This document shows positions 45,279 through 53,638 of a stretch of DNA of 64,000 nucleotides, piece by piece (positions within the stretch are counted from its first letter, which is position 1; the number at the start of each line of letters is the position of its first letter). Source of the DNA: Streptomyces sp. Tu 3180 (GTDB lineage: Bacteria > Actinomycetota > Actinomycetes > Streptomycetales > Streptomycetaceae). The stretch spans positions 3,184,501 to 3,248,500 of the forward strand of contig NZ_WOXS01000002.1 in assembly GCF_009852415.1 (NCBI RefSeq), read 5' to 3'. The translations under genes and the position numbers were made by a program. The notes under the pieces were generated by a model. It did no database searches. It was not told the DNA's origin and saw nothing but the letters and a program-made list of their open reading frames with translations.

Positions 45279-46046
45279 TCAGGAGTGCGGCCGCGGTACC
45301 GGCCTCTCGGTCCCCGTCCCGGGCGGGCTCCCGGCCGCGGTACCGGTCAGCGCTTCGGTCACGCGCCGGGTGGGCGCCCCGGTCGACGTCCCGGTCAGGT
45401 AGGCGGAGACGATCACGTTGGCCGTGTAGCCGCCGCTCGCCCGGTCGAAGCCGCCGCCGCAGGTGACCAGCCGGAGTTCCGCCCGGCCGGCGCGGCGCGG
45501 CCCGTAGGCCTGCCGGGCGTCGAAGTGGTCCCGGTCGACGACCTGGACGTCCTCGACGGTGAACTCGGCGACCCGGGCGTCCGCGCGGACCACCCTGATC
45601 CTCTGGCCGGGCCGCAGCGTGCCCACCCCGTGGAAGACGGCGGGCCGGGTCTCGGTGTCGAGGTGTCCCACCATCAGCGCGGTGCCGGCCGCCCCCGGCG
45701 CCGTCCCGTGCGCGTACCAGCCGACCACGCCCGGCTGGTCGAACGGCGGCGCATCGGGCGCCCCGCGTTCGTCCAGGCCGCGGGCGACCACCGGCGCCTG
45801 GACGCCGAGGGCGGGGATGTCGATGCGCTGCGGCGGCGAGGCGCCCAGGGGGCGGTGCGCCGGGGGCAGTTCGACCTGGGGCGGGCGTCCGGCGGCCGCC
45901 ATGTCGCCCGTGGTGGGCCCGGAGGTCCCGGACGGGACGTCGGTCACCTCGCGCCCCCACAGCCACAGCCCCAGCAGCAGCACCAGCCAGGCCAGGCCGG
46001 CGAGCAGCCGTCCGGTGCCGGACGGGGAACGTTCCTGCGCCTCCAT
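45279..46046 (-). CDS. Class F sortase
   Basis: 255-residue membrane-anchored transpeptidase. An N-terminal helix (about 14-31) and a Pro/Gly-rich spacer precede the sortase barrel. Catalytic residues are His128 (MVGHLDT), Cys196 (LRLVTCGG) and Arg202 (FDRASGGY). Class F enzymes are typical of actinobacteria and their substrates are mostly unknown. The upstream gene ends 2 bp before the ATG and may encode a partner. The C-terminal 30 residues are a disordered tail. Confidence 0.85.
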   Translation of the reverse strand: MEAQERSPSGTGRLLAGLAWLVLLLGLWLWGREVTDVPSGTSGPTTGDMAAAGRPPQVELPPAHRPLGASPPQRIDIPALGVQAPVVARGLDERGAPDAPPFDQPGVVGWYAHGTAPGAAGTALMVGHLDTETRPAVFHGVGTLRPGQRIRVVRADARVAEFTVEDVQVVDRDHFDARQAYGPRRAGRAELRLVTCGGGFDRASGGYTANVIVSAYLTGTSTGAPTRRVTEALTGTAAGSPPGTGTERPVPRPHS

Positions 46047-46048
46047 GG

Positions 46049-46678
46049 TCAGCCCGTTCCGCCGCTGCGCCGGACGTGGTCGCGCACGACGGCCACCGCC
46101 GCGGCCCCCACGAGCACCAGGCCGATCACCGTCTGGGCCGTGCCGGGCCCGTCCGCGCGGGGGGTGCCGGTGGCCATGCGCGCGGTGGCGCCGCCGCCGG
46201 CGTCGACGGGGGCGACGGGCGAGGCCGGCGCGACCGGCGCGGCGGGGGCGGCCGGTCGCCCGGAGGGGGCCGAGGCGGCGGCGGAGGGGGCGGTGGACCG
46301 GGTGGCGAAGGGGGCCGCCGCCGCGCCGGGCTGCTTCTTCCGCGCGGGGGCGGGGGCGACCCGGAGGGTGCCCCCGCGCTCGGTCTCGCCGCAGTCGACC
46401 CTCACCTCGTACGTCCCCGCGGCGAGCGAGGACCGTACGCGGCTCTCGCCGACGAGGGCGCCGCCGGCGGTGGTGAGCCGGACGTCCGAGACGAACGCCG
46501 GTGACACGGCGACCGCCGTCCGCCCGGCGCACCCGGCCGCCCTGACCGTGACGTCGGTGCCGGGGGCGGGGACCGCCGGGGTCACCGACACGCCCCCGCC
46601 GTCCGCCGCGTACGCCACGGGTGTGAGGACGGCGACGGCCAGGGCGCTCGTGCAGAGAGGGAGTCGCAGGGAGCCCAT
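46049..46678 (-). CDS. Secreted protein with C-terminal membrane segment, sortase neighbour
   Basis: 209 residues. Signal peptide 1-24 (ending VAYAA), an immunoglobulin-like domain (VSVTPAVPAPGTDVTVRAAGC to GTLRVAP) with a Cys pair, a long Ala/Pro linker, and a C-terminal hydrophobic helix (VIGLVLVGAAAVAVV) followed by VRDHVRRSGG. This resembles a wall-surface protein. No LPXTG-type motif is seen just before the helix, so it is either a membrane protein working with the sortase or a substrate with an unusual signal. GGAGG precedes the ATG by six bases; the sortase follows at 2 bp. Confidence 0.75.
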   Translation of the reverse strand: MGSLRLPLCTSALAVAVLTPVAYAADGGGVSVTPAVPAPGTDVTVRAAGCAGRTAVAVSPAFVSDVRLTTAGGALVGESRVRSSLAAGTYEVRVDCGETERGGTLRVAPAPARKKQPGAAAAPFATRSTAPSAAASAPSGRPAAPAAPVAPASPVAPVDAGGGATARMATGTPRADGPGTAQTVIGLVLVGAAAVAVVRDHVRRSGGTG

Positions 46679-46811
46679 CGTGAACCTCCAGACACCTGGA
46701 GCGTCCCCCGCGGGCCGCGGCACCGCACCCTCGCGGCGCCGTGATTGCTCCGTCCGGGTGGCGCCCCGGGCGGTGGGGTGCGCACCCGGCGCCGGGAGGT
46801 GTGCGGTGCGG

Positions 46812-47591
46812 TTACACGAGGTCGACGAGGTCCGCGATGGAGTCCACGACCTTGGACGGCCGGTAGGGGAAGTGCTCGACCTGCTCCGGCAGGGTCAGGC
46901 CGGTGAGCACCAGGAACGTCTGCATCCCGGCCTCCATGCCGGCCAGCACGTCGGTGTCCATGCGGTCGCCGATCATCGCGCTGCTCTCGGAGTGGGCCCC
47001 GAGGGTGTTGAGCCCGGTGCGCATCATCAGCGGGTTGGGCTTGCCCGCGAAGTACGGCTGCTTGCCGGTCGCCTTGGTGATCAGCGCGGCCACCGCGCCG
47101 GTCGCCGGAAGCGGCCCCTCGGCGGAGGGGCCGGTCTCGTCGGGGTTGGTGCAGATGAAACGGGCGCCGTCGTTGATGAGCCGCACGGCCTTGGTCATGG
47201 CCTCGAAGGAGTACGTGCGGGTCTCGCCGAGGACCACGTAGTCGGGCTCGTGGTCGGTGAGGACGTAGCCGATGTCGTGCAGCGCGGTGGTCAGACCGGC
47301 CTCGCCGATGACGTACGCGGAGCCGTTCGGGCGCTGGTCGTCGAGGAACTTGGCGGTGGCGAGCGCGGAGGTCCAGATGTTGTCGATCGGCACGTCCAGG
47401 CCCATGCGGCGCAGCCGGGCGTGGAGGTCGCGCGGGGTGTAGATCGAGTTGTTGGTGAGGACCAGGAAGGGCCTGCCGGACTCGCGGAGCTTCTTGATGA
47501 AGGCGTCGGCGCCGGGGATCGGCACCCCCTCGTGGATGAGCACCCCGTCCATGTCGGTGAGCCACGACTCGATGGGCTTGCGGTCTGCCAT
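46812..47591 (-). CDS. HAD superfamily phosphatase, NagD-like (IIA)
   Basis: 259 residues. The catalytic Asp13 and Asp15 lie in WLTDMDGVLIH, motif II in FLVLTNNS, and motif III/IV in KPNPLMM and MIGDRMDTDVLAGMEAG. The C2A-type cap between motifs places it with NagD and AraL phosphatases acting on sugar or nucleoside phosphates. AGGAG eight bases before the ATG. Single gene; the substrate is not defined. Confidence 0.9.
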   Translation of the reverse strand: MADRKPIESWLTDMDGVLIHEGVPIPGADAFIKKLRESGRPFLVLTNNSIYTPRDLHARLRRMGLDVPIDNIWTSALATAKFLDDQRPNGSAYVIGEAGLTTALHDIGYVLTDHEPDYVVLGETRTYSFEAMTKAVRLINDGARFICTNPDETGPSAEGPLPATGAVAALITKATGKQPYFAGKPNPLMMRTGLNTLGAHSESSAMIGDRMDTDVLAGMEAGMQTFLVLTGLTLPEQVEHFPYRPSKVVDSIADLVDLV

Positions 47592-48029
47592 GTGCGGGAT
47601 CTCCTGCCGTACGCGGTCATCCGTGCGCTCCAGCCTAAACAGACCGGGATCTTGAGGGAACGGGCGAGGGTCCCGGCCCGTGGCGAACCGTCCGGCGCCG
47701 CCGACGGGCCGCCGGCGGGACCAGGTCCCCGCCGGCCGTGCGGAGGGCGAAGCCGCCGTGGACGCGGGGCGGCGAGGAGAGCGGCTGCCGCCGGCGGCCG
47801 GGGGAGGCGGAGAGGGACGAACGCCTTCGTCCGGCGGTGGCGGTGTGCCGGGGGCGACGTCTGCGCCGGGCGGCGCGAAAGTGGCGCGATCGCGCGTTGC
47901 CGCCCTGCCGCGCGGGCCGCAGCCTGAGATGCGGGAGCGCTCCCACAGCACCGGCTCCCCCAGCGTTCCCGAGTGTTCCGAGTGTTCCGACGCCTCCCGG
48001 CACACGGAGAGAAGCGAAAGAAGGACACC
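47592..48029. other. Divergent intergenic region with a CebR-like box
   Basis: 438 bp between the divergent HAD and dehydrogenase genes. Apart from the CebR-like operator at 47932-47945 I see no gene or RNA. Confidence 0.5.
47932..47945 (+). promoter_or_regulatory. CebR-like operator upstream of the CBM2 dehydrogenase
   Basis: CGGGAGCGCTCCCA matches 13 of 14 positions of the CebR consensus and is a perfect palindrome over its inner 12 bases. It lies 85-98 bp upstream of the dehydrogenase ATG. Confidence 0.7.
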
Positions 48030-49571
48030 ATGGATTGTCATATGCATGCCTATAAGGCGTGGCGCCGCCTGACGCTCGTTCTGGGCACCCTCGTCGCGGT
48101 GCTGCCGGCCCTCCTGCTGACCGCCCTCACCCCGTCGCCCGCCGCGGCGGCGGACGCGTCCACCGTCCCCCTGCCCTCGCTCAGCGCGACCACCACCCAG
48201 GTCGCCTCCGGACTGAGACGGCCCACCGCCCTCGTCGCCCCCGACGACGGCACGGACCGGCTGTTCATCACCGAGAAGTCCGGCACCGTCCGCGTCTACC
48301 ACCCGGACACCGGCCTGGCCCGCACCCCGCTGATCGACATCACCCCGGCCGTGGACGAGTCGGGCAACGAGCGCGGCCTGCTCGGCATCGCCCTCCCGCC
48401 GGACTTCGCCGACAGCCGGGACCTGTACCTGGCGTACACGGCGCTGCCCGACGGCGCGGTCACGCTCGCCCGCTACCGGCTCGACGAGTCCCGCCTGGAG
48501 GTCCTGCTCTCCCAGGAGCACGCCGAGTACAACAACCACAACGGCGGCCAGCTCGCGTTCGGCCCCGACGGCCACCTGTACTGGAGCATCGGCGACGGCG
48601 GCGGCTCCGGGGACCCCTTCCGGGCCGGGCAGCGGCTGGACACCCTGCTGGGCAAGATCCTGCGCATCGACGTGAGCCGCTCCTGCGCCCCGCTCGCCTA
48701 CTGCGTCCCCGGCGACAACCCCTTCGTCGGCACCCCCGGCGCCCGCGGGGAGATCTGGCTGTACGGGCTGCGCAACCCGTGGCGGTTCTCCTTCGACGGC
48801 GCCGACGGCTCGATGTGGATCGGTGACGTCGGCCAGGGCCACTGGGAGGAGATCGACCACCTCGCCCCCGGCCGGGGCGGGCTGAACCTCGGCTGGTCCT
48901 GCTACGAGGGCCTGGAGAAGTTCAGCGGCGGGGACTGCGCGGCCGGCGAGGAGCACACCGAGCCGGTCTTCACCTACTCCCCGTACACCGGTGGCTGCTC
49001 GGTCATCGGCGGCCACGTCTACCGGGGCCGGCAGTACGCCGGCCTGGTCGGCGGGACGTACATCGCCACCGACTACTGCTCCTCCACCGTCTGGGCGCTG
49101 CGCCCCGACGGCCGGGGCGGCTACGAGCAGGCCGAGATCGGGGAGATGCCCACCCAGGTGACGTCGATCGGCACGACCGCCGACGGGGAGTTCTACGTGG
49201 TCAACGACCTGCCCGGCGGCCTGCACCGGGTGTCGTTCGCGCGGGAGGAGCCCACCTGCCGGGTGGACCGCAAGGTGACCGCCTGGGGCACCGGCACGAC
49301 GGTCGACCTCACCGTCACCAACACCGGTGACGCCCCGGTGAACGGCTGGACGCTGGAGTTCCCGCTGGCCTTCGGGCAGACCGTGGTCTCCGACTGGAAC
49401 ACGGACCTGACCCAGCTGAGCAACACGATCACGGCGGTCAACGCCCCGCACAACGCCACGATCGCGCCCGGCGCGAGCGTCACCCTGGGCTATCTCGCCG
49501 GTCACACCGGGGACGCGTCGCCGCCGCCGCGGTTCATGCTCAACGGGGACGCGTGCGCCGTCGGCCGCTGA
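48030..49571 (+). CDS. Secreted PQQ-type sugar dehydrogenase with a C-terminal CBM2
   Basis: 513 residues. A signal peptide (hydrophobic core LTLVLGTLVAVLPALLL, AAA cleavage) is followed by a six-bladed soluble glucose/sorbosone dehydrogenase domain (about 50-400), with NERGLLGIALPPDF, NNHNGGQLAFGPDG, GLRNPWRFSFD and EEIDHLAPGRGGLNLGW. Residues about 412-513 (from CRVDRK to the terminal CAVGR) are a cellulose-binding CBM2 with conserved Trp and a Cys pair. It would oxidise sugars or oligosaccharides released on cellulose and could feed electrons to LPMOs, as related AA12 enzymes can. AAGGA precedes the ATG. Probably controlled by CebR through the box upstream. Confidence 0.88.
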   Translation: MDCHMHAYKAWRRLTLVLGTLVAVLPALLLTALTPSPAAAADASTVPLPSLSATTTQVASGLRRPTALVAPDDGTDRLFITEKSGTVRVYHPDTGLARTPLIDITPAVDESGNERGLLGIALPPDFADSRDLYLAYTALPDGAVTLARYRLDESRLEVLLSQEHAEYNNHNGGQLAFGPDGHLYWSIGDGGGSGDPFRAGQRLDTLLGKILRIDVSRSCAPLAYCVPGDNPFVGTPGARGEIWLYGLRNPWRFSFDGADGSMWIGDVGQGHWEEIDHLAPGRGGLNLGWSCYEGLEKFSGGDCAAGEEHTEPVFTYSPYTGGCSVIGGHVYRGRQYAGLVGGTYIATDYCSSTVWALRPDGRGGYEQAEIGEMPTQVTSIGTTADGEFYVVNDLPGGLHRVSFAREEPTCRVDRKVTAWGTGTTVDLTVTNTGDAPVNGWTLEFPLAFGQTVVSDWNTDLTQLSNTITAVNAPHNATIAPGASVTLGYLAGHTGDASPPPRFMLNGDACAVGR

Positions 49572-49604
49572 GCGGTGCCGGCGCACCGGGGCCGAGCCGT
49601 CCTC

Positions 49605-50891
49605 TCAGGCGTCCCCCCGCCCGAACAGCGGCGCGAGCAGCAGCTGGGCCGCGCCCTCCGCGACCCCGCGCGTCCCGCCGGGCGCGATCCGCACCGGCAC
49701 GGCGGCGTCGCGCCCGCCCTCGCGCCGGGCGCGGGCGTCGAGGACGGCACCGACCCCCCGGACGAACACCTCGGGCGCGGCGGCGACGGTACGGCCGCCG
49801 AGCAGGACCAGGTCGATGTCGAGCAGCCCGGCGAGGTTGGCGGCGCCCGTGCCCAGCACCCGGGCCGCCTCGGCGAGGTCGCCGCGGGCGACGGCGCCCA
49901 GGCACAGGGCCTCGACGCAGCCGCGGGCGCCGCAGGTGCAGGGCGGCCCGTCGAGCTGGACGACCTGGTGCCCGAACTCGCCGGCGCCGGTGCGGGCGCC
50001 CCGGTGCACGCTGCCCCCGATCACCAGCCCGGCCCCCAGCCCCGTACCGAGGTGCAGGTAGGCGAAGGAGCCGCCCTCGCCGCCGACCGCGAGGCCGAGC
50101 GCCGCCGCGTTGGTGTCCTTGTCGACGACCACCGGCACCGTCGCCCCCAGCCGCCGCGCCAGCGCGTCCCGCAGCGGGAAGCCGTCCCACTCGGGGAAGC
50201 CGGTGACCCGGTGCAGTACGCCCCGGACGTGGTCGAGGGGGCCGGGGAGGGCCACCCCGAGGCCGAGGAGGGTGGGGGCACCGGCGAGGGCGGTCGGCCC
50301 CCGCGACGGCCGCGGCACGTCCGCCACCGGACCGTCGGGCGGCGGCGGTGCGCTCGCCTCCGGACCGTCGGACGGCGGCGGCACGTCCGCCCCCGGCGGC
50401 CCCTCGGACGGCCGCAGCACGTCCGTCACCAGTGCCTCCGCCGCCCGTGCCACCCCCGCCACCACGGCCTCCGCGCCCGCCCCCAGGTCCAGCGGGGACC
50501 GCCGCTCCCCCACCACGGTGCCCTCGAGGTCGACCAGCACCGCCCGCAGCTCGTCGCGGTCCAGGTGCACGCCGACCGCGTGCCCCGCCTCCGGGACCAG
50601 CCGCAGCACCGTGCGCGGCTTGCCGCCGGTGGAGGCGCGGCGCCCGGCCTCGGCGGCGAGGCCGTCCTCCCGGAGCCGGGCGGTGATCTTGCTGACCGCC
50701 TGCGGGGTGAGGCCGGTCCGCTCGGCGAGTTCGAGTCTGCTGATGCCCTCCGCGCCGGCCGTGCGCAGCAGGTCGAGCACCAGGGCGGTGTTGTGGCTGC
50801 GCAGGGCGAGCAGGTTGGCGCCGCCCGTCGCGCCCCGGATGCCGCCGCCCGGGGTGACCGTCCCGTCGTTCGTCCTGTTCACGCCGCCCAT
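49605..50891 (-). CDS. ROK-family transcriptional regulator
   Basis: 428 residues. An N-terminal winged helix (LELAERTGLTPQAVSKITARL) is followed by the ROK sugar-kinase fold, with VVDKDTNAAALG, HLGTGLGAGLVIGG and the zinc motif CTCGARGCVEALC. A Pro/Asp/Gly-rich insert of about 44 residues (encoded by 50296-50430) interrupts the N-lobe and is made of near-repeats of 11 residues. The gene is divergent from a Gfo/Idh oxidoreductase, with an inverted repeat between them. It is expected to repress that operon until a sugar or sugar acid binds. Confidence 0.88.
   Translation of the reverse strand: MGGVNRTNDGTVTPGGGIRGATGGANLLALRSHNTALVLDLLRTAGAEGISRLELAERTGLTPQAVSKITARLREDGLAAEAGRRASTGGKPRTVLRLVPEAGHAVGVHLDRDELRAVLVDLEGTVVGERRSPLDLGAGAEAVVAGVARAAEALVTDVLRPSEGPPGADVPPPSDGPEASAPPPPDGPVADVPRPSRGPTALAGAPTLLGLGVALPGPLDHVRGVLHRVTGFPEWDGFPLRDALARRLGATVPVVVDKDTNAAALGLAVGGEGGSFAYLHLGTGLGAGLVIGGSVHRGARTGAGEFGHQVVQLDGPPCTCGARGCVEALCLGAVARGDLAEAARVLGTGAANLAGLLDIDLVLLGGRTVAAAPEVFVRGVGAVLDARARREGGRDAAVPVRIAPGGTRGVAEGAAQLLLAPLFGRGDA
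50296..50430. repeat. 33-bp tandem minisatellite inside the ROK gene
   Basis: Four contiguous units: 50296-50328, 50329-50361, 50362-50394 (33 bp each) and 50395-50430 (36 bp). Units two and three are nearly identical (start GGACCGTCGG). The frame is kept, adding 11 or 12 residues per unit. Confidence 0.75.
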
Positions 50892-50908
50892 TGTCCCCGG
50901 CGCTTGCG

Positions 50909-50931
50909 CTTTGGCAACAGCGTTGCGAAAG
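50909..50931. promoter_or_regulatory. Inverted-repeat operator between the ROK and oxidoreductase genes
   Basis: CTTTGGCAAC and GTTGCGAAAG flank AGC; the arms match in 9 of 10 positions. It lies 8-30 bp before the oxidoreductase ATG and 18-40 bp before the ROK start, so a bound ROK protein would block both. Confidence 0.7.
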
Positions 50932-50938
50932 TAGACGC

Positions 50939-52027
50939 ATGACTGGTACTCCCCCCGGCGCCCCCCTGCGCGTCGGCCTCGTCGGCTACGGCCTCGCGGG
51001 CTCCGTGTTCCACGCCCCGCTGATCGCCTCGACCGAGGGCCTCGCGCTCGACACGGTGGTCACCTCGAACCCCGAGCGGCAGCAGCAGGCCCGCACCGAG
51101 TTCCCGGACGTCCGCGTCGCCGCGACCCCGGACGAGCTGTTCGGCCGTGCCGACGAGCTCGACCTGATCGTCGTCGCGTCGCCGAACAGGACGCACGTCG
51201 CGCTCGCCACCACCGCCCTGAAGGCCGGTCTGCCGGTCGTCGTGGACAAGCCGATCGCCGGCACGGCGGCCGAGGCGCGCGAGCTGGCGGCGCTCGCCGA
51301 GGAGCGCGGCCTGCTCCTGTCCGTCTTCCAGAACCGCCGCTGGGACAACGACTTCCTCACCCTGCGCAAGCTGCTCTCCGACGGCGCGCTCGGCGACGTG
51401 TACCGCTTCGAGTCCCGCTTCGAGCGCTGGCGGCCGCAGCTCAAGGGCGGCTGGCGGGAGTCGGGCGACCCCGCAGAGATCGGAGGTCTGCTCTACGACC
51501 TCGGCAGCCACGTCGTCGACCAGGCACTCGTCCTGTTCGGCCCGGCGACCGCCGTCTACGCCGAGGCGGACGTCCGCCGCGAGGGCGCGCGGACCGACGA
51601 CGACACCTTCATCGCGCTCACGCACGCGAACGGCGTCCGCTCCCACCTCCACGTCTCCGCGACCACGGCCCAGCTCGGCCCGCGGTTCCGCGTCCTGGGC
51701 TCGAGGGCCGGCTACGTCAAGCACGGACTCGACCCGCAGGAGGCCGCCCTGCGCGCCGGCCTGCGTCCCGGCGCGACGGGTGCCGGCTGGGGCGTGGAGC
51801 CCGAGGAGCTGTGGGGCCGCGTCGGCTCCGGCGAGTCCCCGGTGACCGGCGGCGGACGCCCCGAGCCGACCCTGCCGGGCGACTACCCCGCCTACTACGC
51901 GGCCGTGGCGAAGGCCCTGCGGGAGAACGGCCCCAACCCGGTGACCGCGCGGGAGGCGGCCGCCGCCCTGGACGTGCTGGAGGCGGCCCGCCGTTCGGCC
52001 CTCGAGAAGGTGACGGTGACGCTGTGA
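50939..52027 (+). CDS. Gfo/Idh/MocA-family oxidoreductase
   Basis: 362-residue NAD(P)-dependent sugar or polyol dehydrogenase. Cofactor loop VGLVGYGLAGSVFHAPL, the VVASPNRTHVALA strand and the family motif VVVDKPIAG (EKP-type, catalytic Lys) are present, as is a conserved Asp-x3-His in LYDLGSHVVDQAL. No ribosome-binding site is clear, and the ATG is close to the operator, so translation may be nearly leaderless. It is followed by an overlapping UPF0303 gene and regulated in all likelihood by the divergent ROK protein. Confidence 0.9.
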   Translation: MTGTPPGAPLRVGLVGYGLAGSVFHAPLIASTEGLALDTVVTSNPERQQQARTEFPDVRVAATPDELFGRADELDLIVVASPNRTHVALATTALKAGLPVVVDKPIAGTAAEARELAALAEERGLLLSVFQNRRWDNDFLTLRKLLSDGALGDVYRFESRFERWRPQLKGGWRESGDPAEIGGLLYDLGSHVVDQALVLFGPATAVYAEADVRREGARTDDDTFIALTHANGVRSHLHVSATTAQLGPRFRVLGSRAGYVKHGLDPQEAALRAGLRPGATGAGWGVEPEELWGRVGSGESPVTGGGRPEPTLPGDYPAYYAAVAKALRENGPNPVTAREAAAALDVLEAARRSALEKVTVTL

Positions 52028-52521
52028 CGACCGACCAGTCCCGCGAGCCGGAACCCGTCCCGAGCGTGGAGGAGCTGGAGGCGCAGGAACGCCGCCTGGT
52101 CTTCCGGCGGTTCACCCACGACGACGCGTGGGCGCTCGGCTCCCTGCTGGTGGAGATGGCGCGCGAGCGCCGGGCCCCCGTCGCCGTCGACATCCACCGC
52201 GCGGGCCAGCAGCTCTTCCACGCGGCACTGCCCGGCTCGGCGCCCGACAACGACGCCTGGATCGCCCGCAAGCGCCGGGTCGTGGAGCGCTACGGCTGCG
52301 CGTCCTACCTGGTGGGCGCCCGCCACCGGGCCAAGGGCACCACGTTCGAGGAGTCCTCGCGGCTGGACCCGGACGCGTACGCGGCGCACGGCGGTTCGTT
52401 CCCGATCACCGTCGAGGGCGTGGGCGTGATCGGTGCGGTGACGGTCTCCGGCCTCCCCCAGCTCCAGGACCACCGCTTGGTGGTGGAGGCACTGGAGCGG
52501 TTCCTGGACGGCCACCGGTAG
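52024..52521 (+). CDS. UPF0303/heme-degrading-domain family protein
   Basis: 165-residue protein of the UPF0303 (YBR137W-like) group, which databases label heme-degrading domain. Conserved segments are PVAVDIHRAGQQLFHAALPG, NDAWIARKRRVVERYG and GSFPITVEGVGVIGAVTVSGLPQ (quoted by its core FPITVEGVG). The GTG overlaps the previous stop by four bases, so it is the second gene of the ROK-controlled operon. True activity in this family is not settled. Confidence 0.85.
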   Translation: MTTDQSREPEPVPSVEELEAQERRLVFRRFTHDDAWALGSLLVEMARERRAPVAVDIHRAGQQLFHAALPGSAPDNDAWIARKRRVVERYGCASYLVGARHRAKGTTFEESSRLDPDAYAAHGGSFPITVEGVGVIGAVTVSGLPQLQDHRLVVEALERFLDGHR

Positions 52522-52642
52522 GGCCCGGCCCCCCGTCCGGCCGCGCCGGGGATTACCGGCGCCCTGCGCGCGGTTGGTGCCTGCCGTAGGCGTGATCGGC
52601 CACGGCAGGTACCACACCCCGTCACGGAGGGACCAGGAACCG

Positions 52643-53518
52643 ATGAGCGACACCGCGGGCATCCCGAAGCAGAGCATCGGCCGGTACGGCATCTGGAGTG
52701 TCGGACTGCGTTCGGAGGATCCCTCCCGGCGCGGCGAACTCGCCGAGTCGGCGGCCGAGTTGGAGGAACTGGGCTTCGGCGCCGTCTGGCTGGGCGGCAA
52801 CAGCGCCGCCCGCCACGCGGTGCCGCTCGTCGAGGCGACCTCGGCGCTCACCGTCGGCACCAGCATCCAGAGCATCTGGCAGTACGAGGCGGAGGAGGCC
52901 GCCGCGGGCTTCGCCGAGCTGGAGGCGGCCCACCCGGGCCGTTTCCTGCTCGGCCTCGGCGTCAGCCACGCCAAGCTCGCCGACCGGTACCGCCGCCCCT
53001 ACTCGTCCCTCGTCGCCTACCTCGACGCGCTGGACGCGGCCGGGGTCCCGGCCGGCCGCAGGGTCGTCGCCGCCCTCGGTCCGAGGACCCTGGAGCTGTC
53101 CCGCGACCGGACGCTCGGCGCGATCCCGTACCTGGTCACCCCGGAGCACACCGCGCAGGCCCGCGGCCTCCTCGGTGAGGCCCCGCTGCTGGCGCCCGAG
53201 CTGAAGGTGGTCCTCGAGCCGGACCCGGCCCGGGCCCGCGCGCTCGCCCGCGCGAGCCTGGCCCCGTACCTCGCGCTGCCCAACTACACGAACAACTTCC
53301 TCCGCCTGGGCTTCACCGAGGACGACCTGGCCGACGGCGGCAGCGACCGCCTGGTCGACGCGGTGTTCGCGTGGGGCGAGGAGTCCAGGATCCGCGACCG
53401 CGTCGACACCTTCCTCTCCGCGGGCGCGGACCACGTGGCCCTGCAGATCGTCGACGACCGGCCCCGCGACTCCCTGCCCCGGGAGGGCTGGCGCCGCCTC
53501 GCCTCCCTGCTGGGGTGA
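52643..53518 (+). CDS. F420-dependent LLM-class oxidoreductase
   Basis: 291-residue luciferase-fold enzyme of a subgroup annotated as F420-dependent. Segments IGRYGIWSVGLRSEDP, AVWLGGNSA, GRFLLGLGVSHAKLAD and DHVALQIVDD mark it. Expected to use coenzyme F420 for hydride transfer; substrate unknown. GGAGGGACC precedes the ATG. It is convergent with a fumarylacetoacetase-type gene; the 120-bp gap is extremely GC-rich with nested inverted repeats and no gene. Confidence 0.88.
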   Translation: MSDTAGIPKQSIGRYGIWSVGLRSEDPSRRGELAESAAELEELGFGAVWLGGNSAARHAVPLVEATSALTVGTSIQSIWQYEAEEAAAGFAELEAAHPGRFLLGLGVSHAKLADRYRRPYSSLVAYLDALDAAGVPAGRRVVAALGPRTLELSRDRTLGAIPYLVTPEHTAQARGLLGEAPLLAPELKVVLEPDPARARALARASLAPYLALPNYTNNFLRLGFTEDDLADGGSDRLVDAVFAWGEESRIRDRVDTFLSAGADHVALQIVDDRPRDSLPREGWRRLASLLG

Positions 53519-53638
53519 GCCGGCCGGCCACGGGGCGCGGGCCGCGTCCCCGTGCGGCCCCGCCGCACGGGCGCGGCCGGCCGCGGGCGGTCCGCGGCCG
53601 GCGGCGCCCCGCGGCCGCCCCGCCCACCCGGCGGAGCG

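Noticed and set aside
50296..50430. Repeat cluster considered as a CRISPR array
   Set aside because: Units are contiguous without spacers, keep the ROK reading frame and no cas genes are nearby. The Cas4-like protein at 11.9 kb is not linked to any array.
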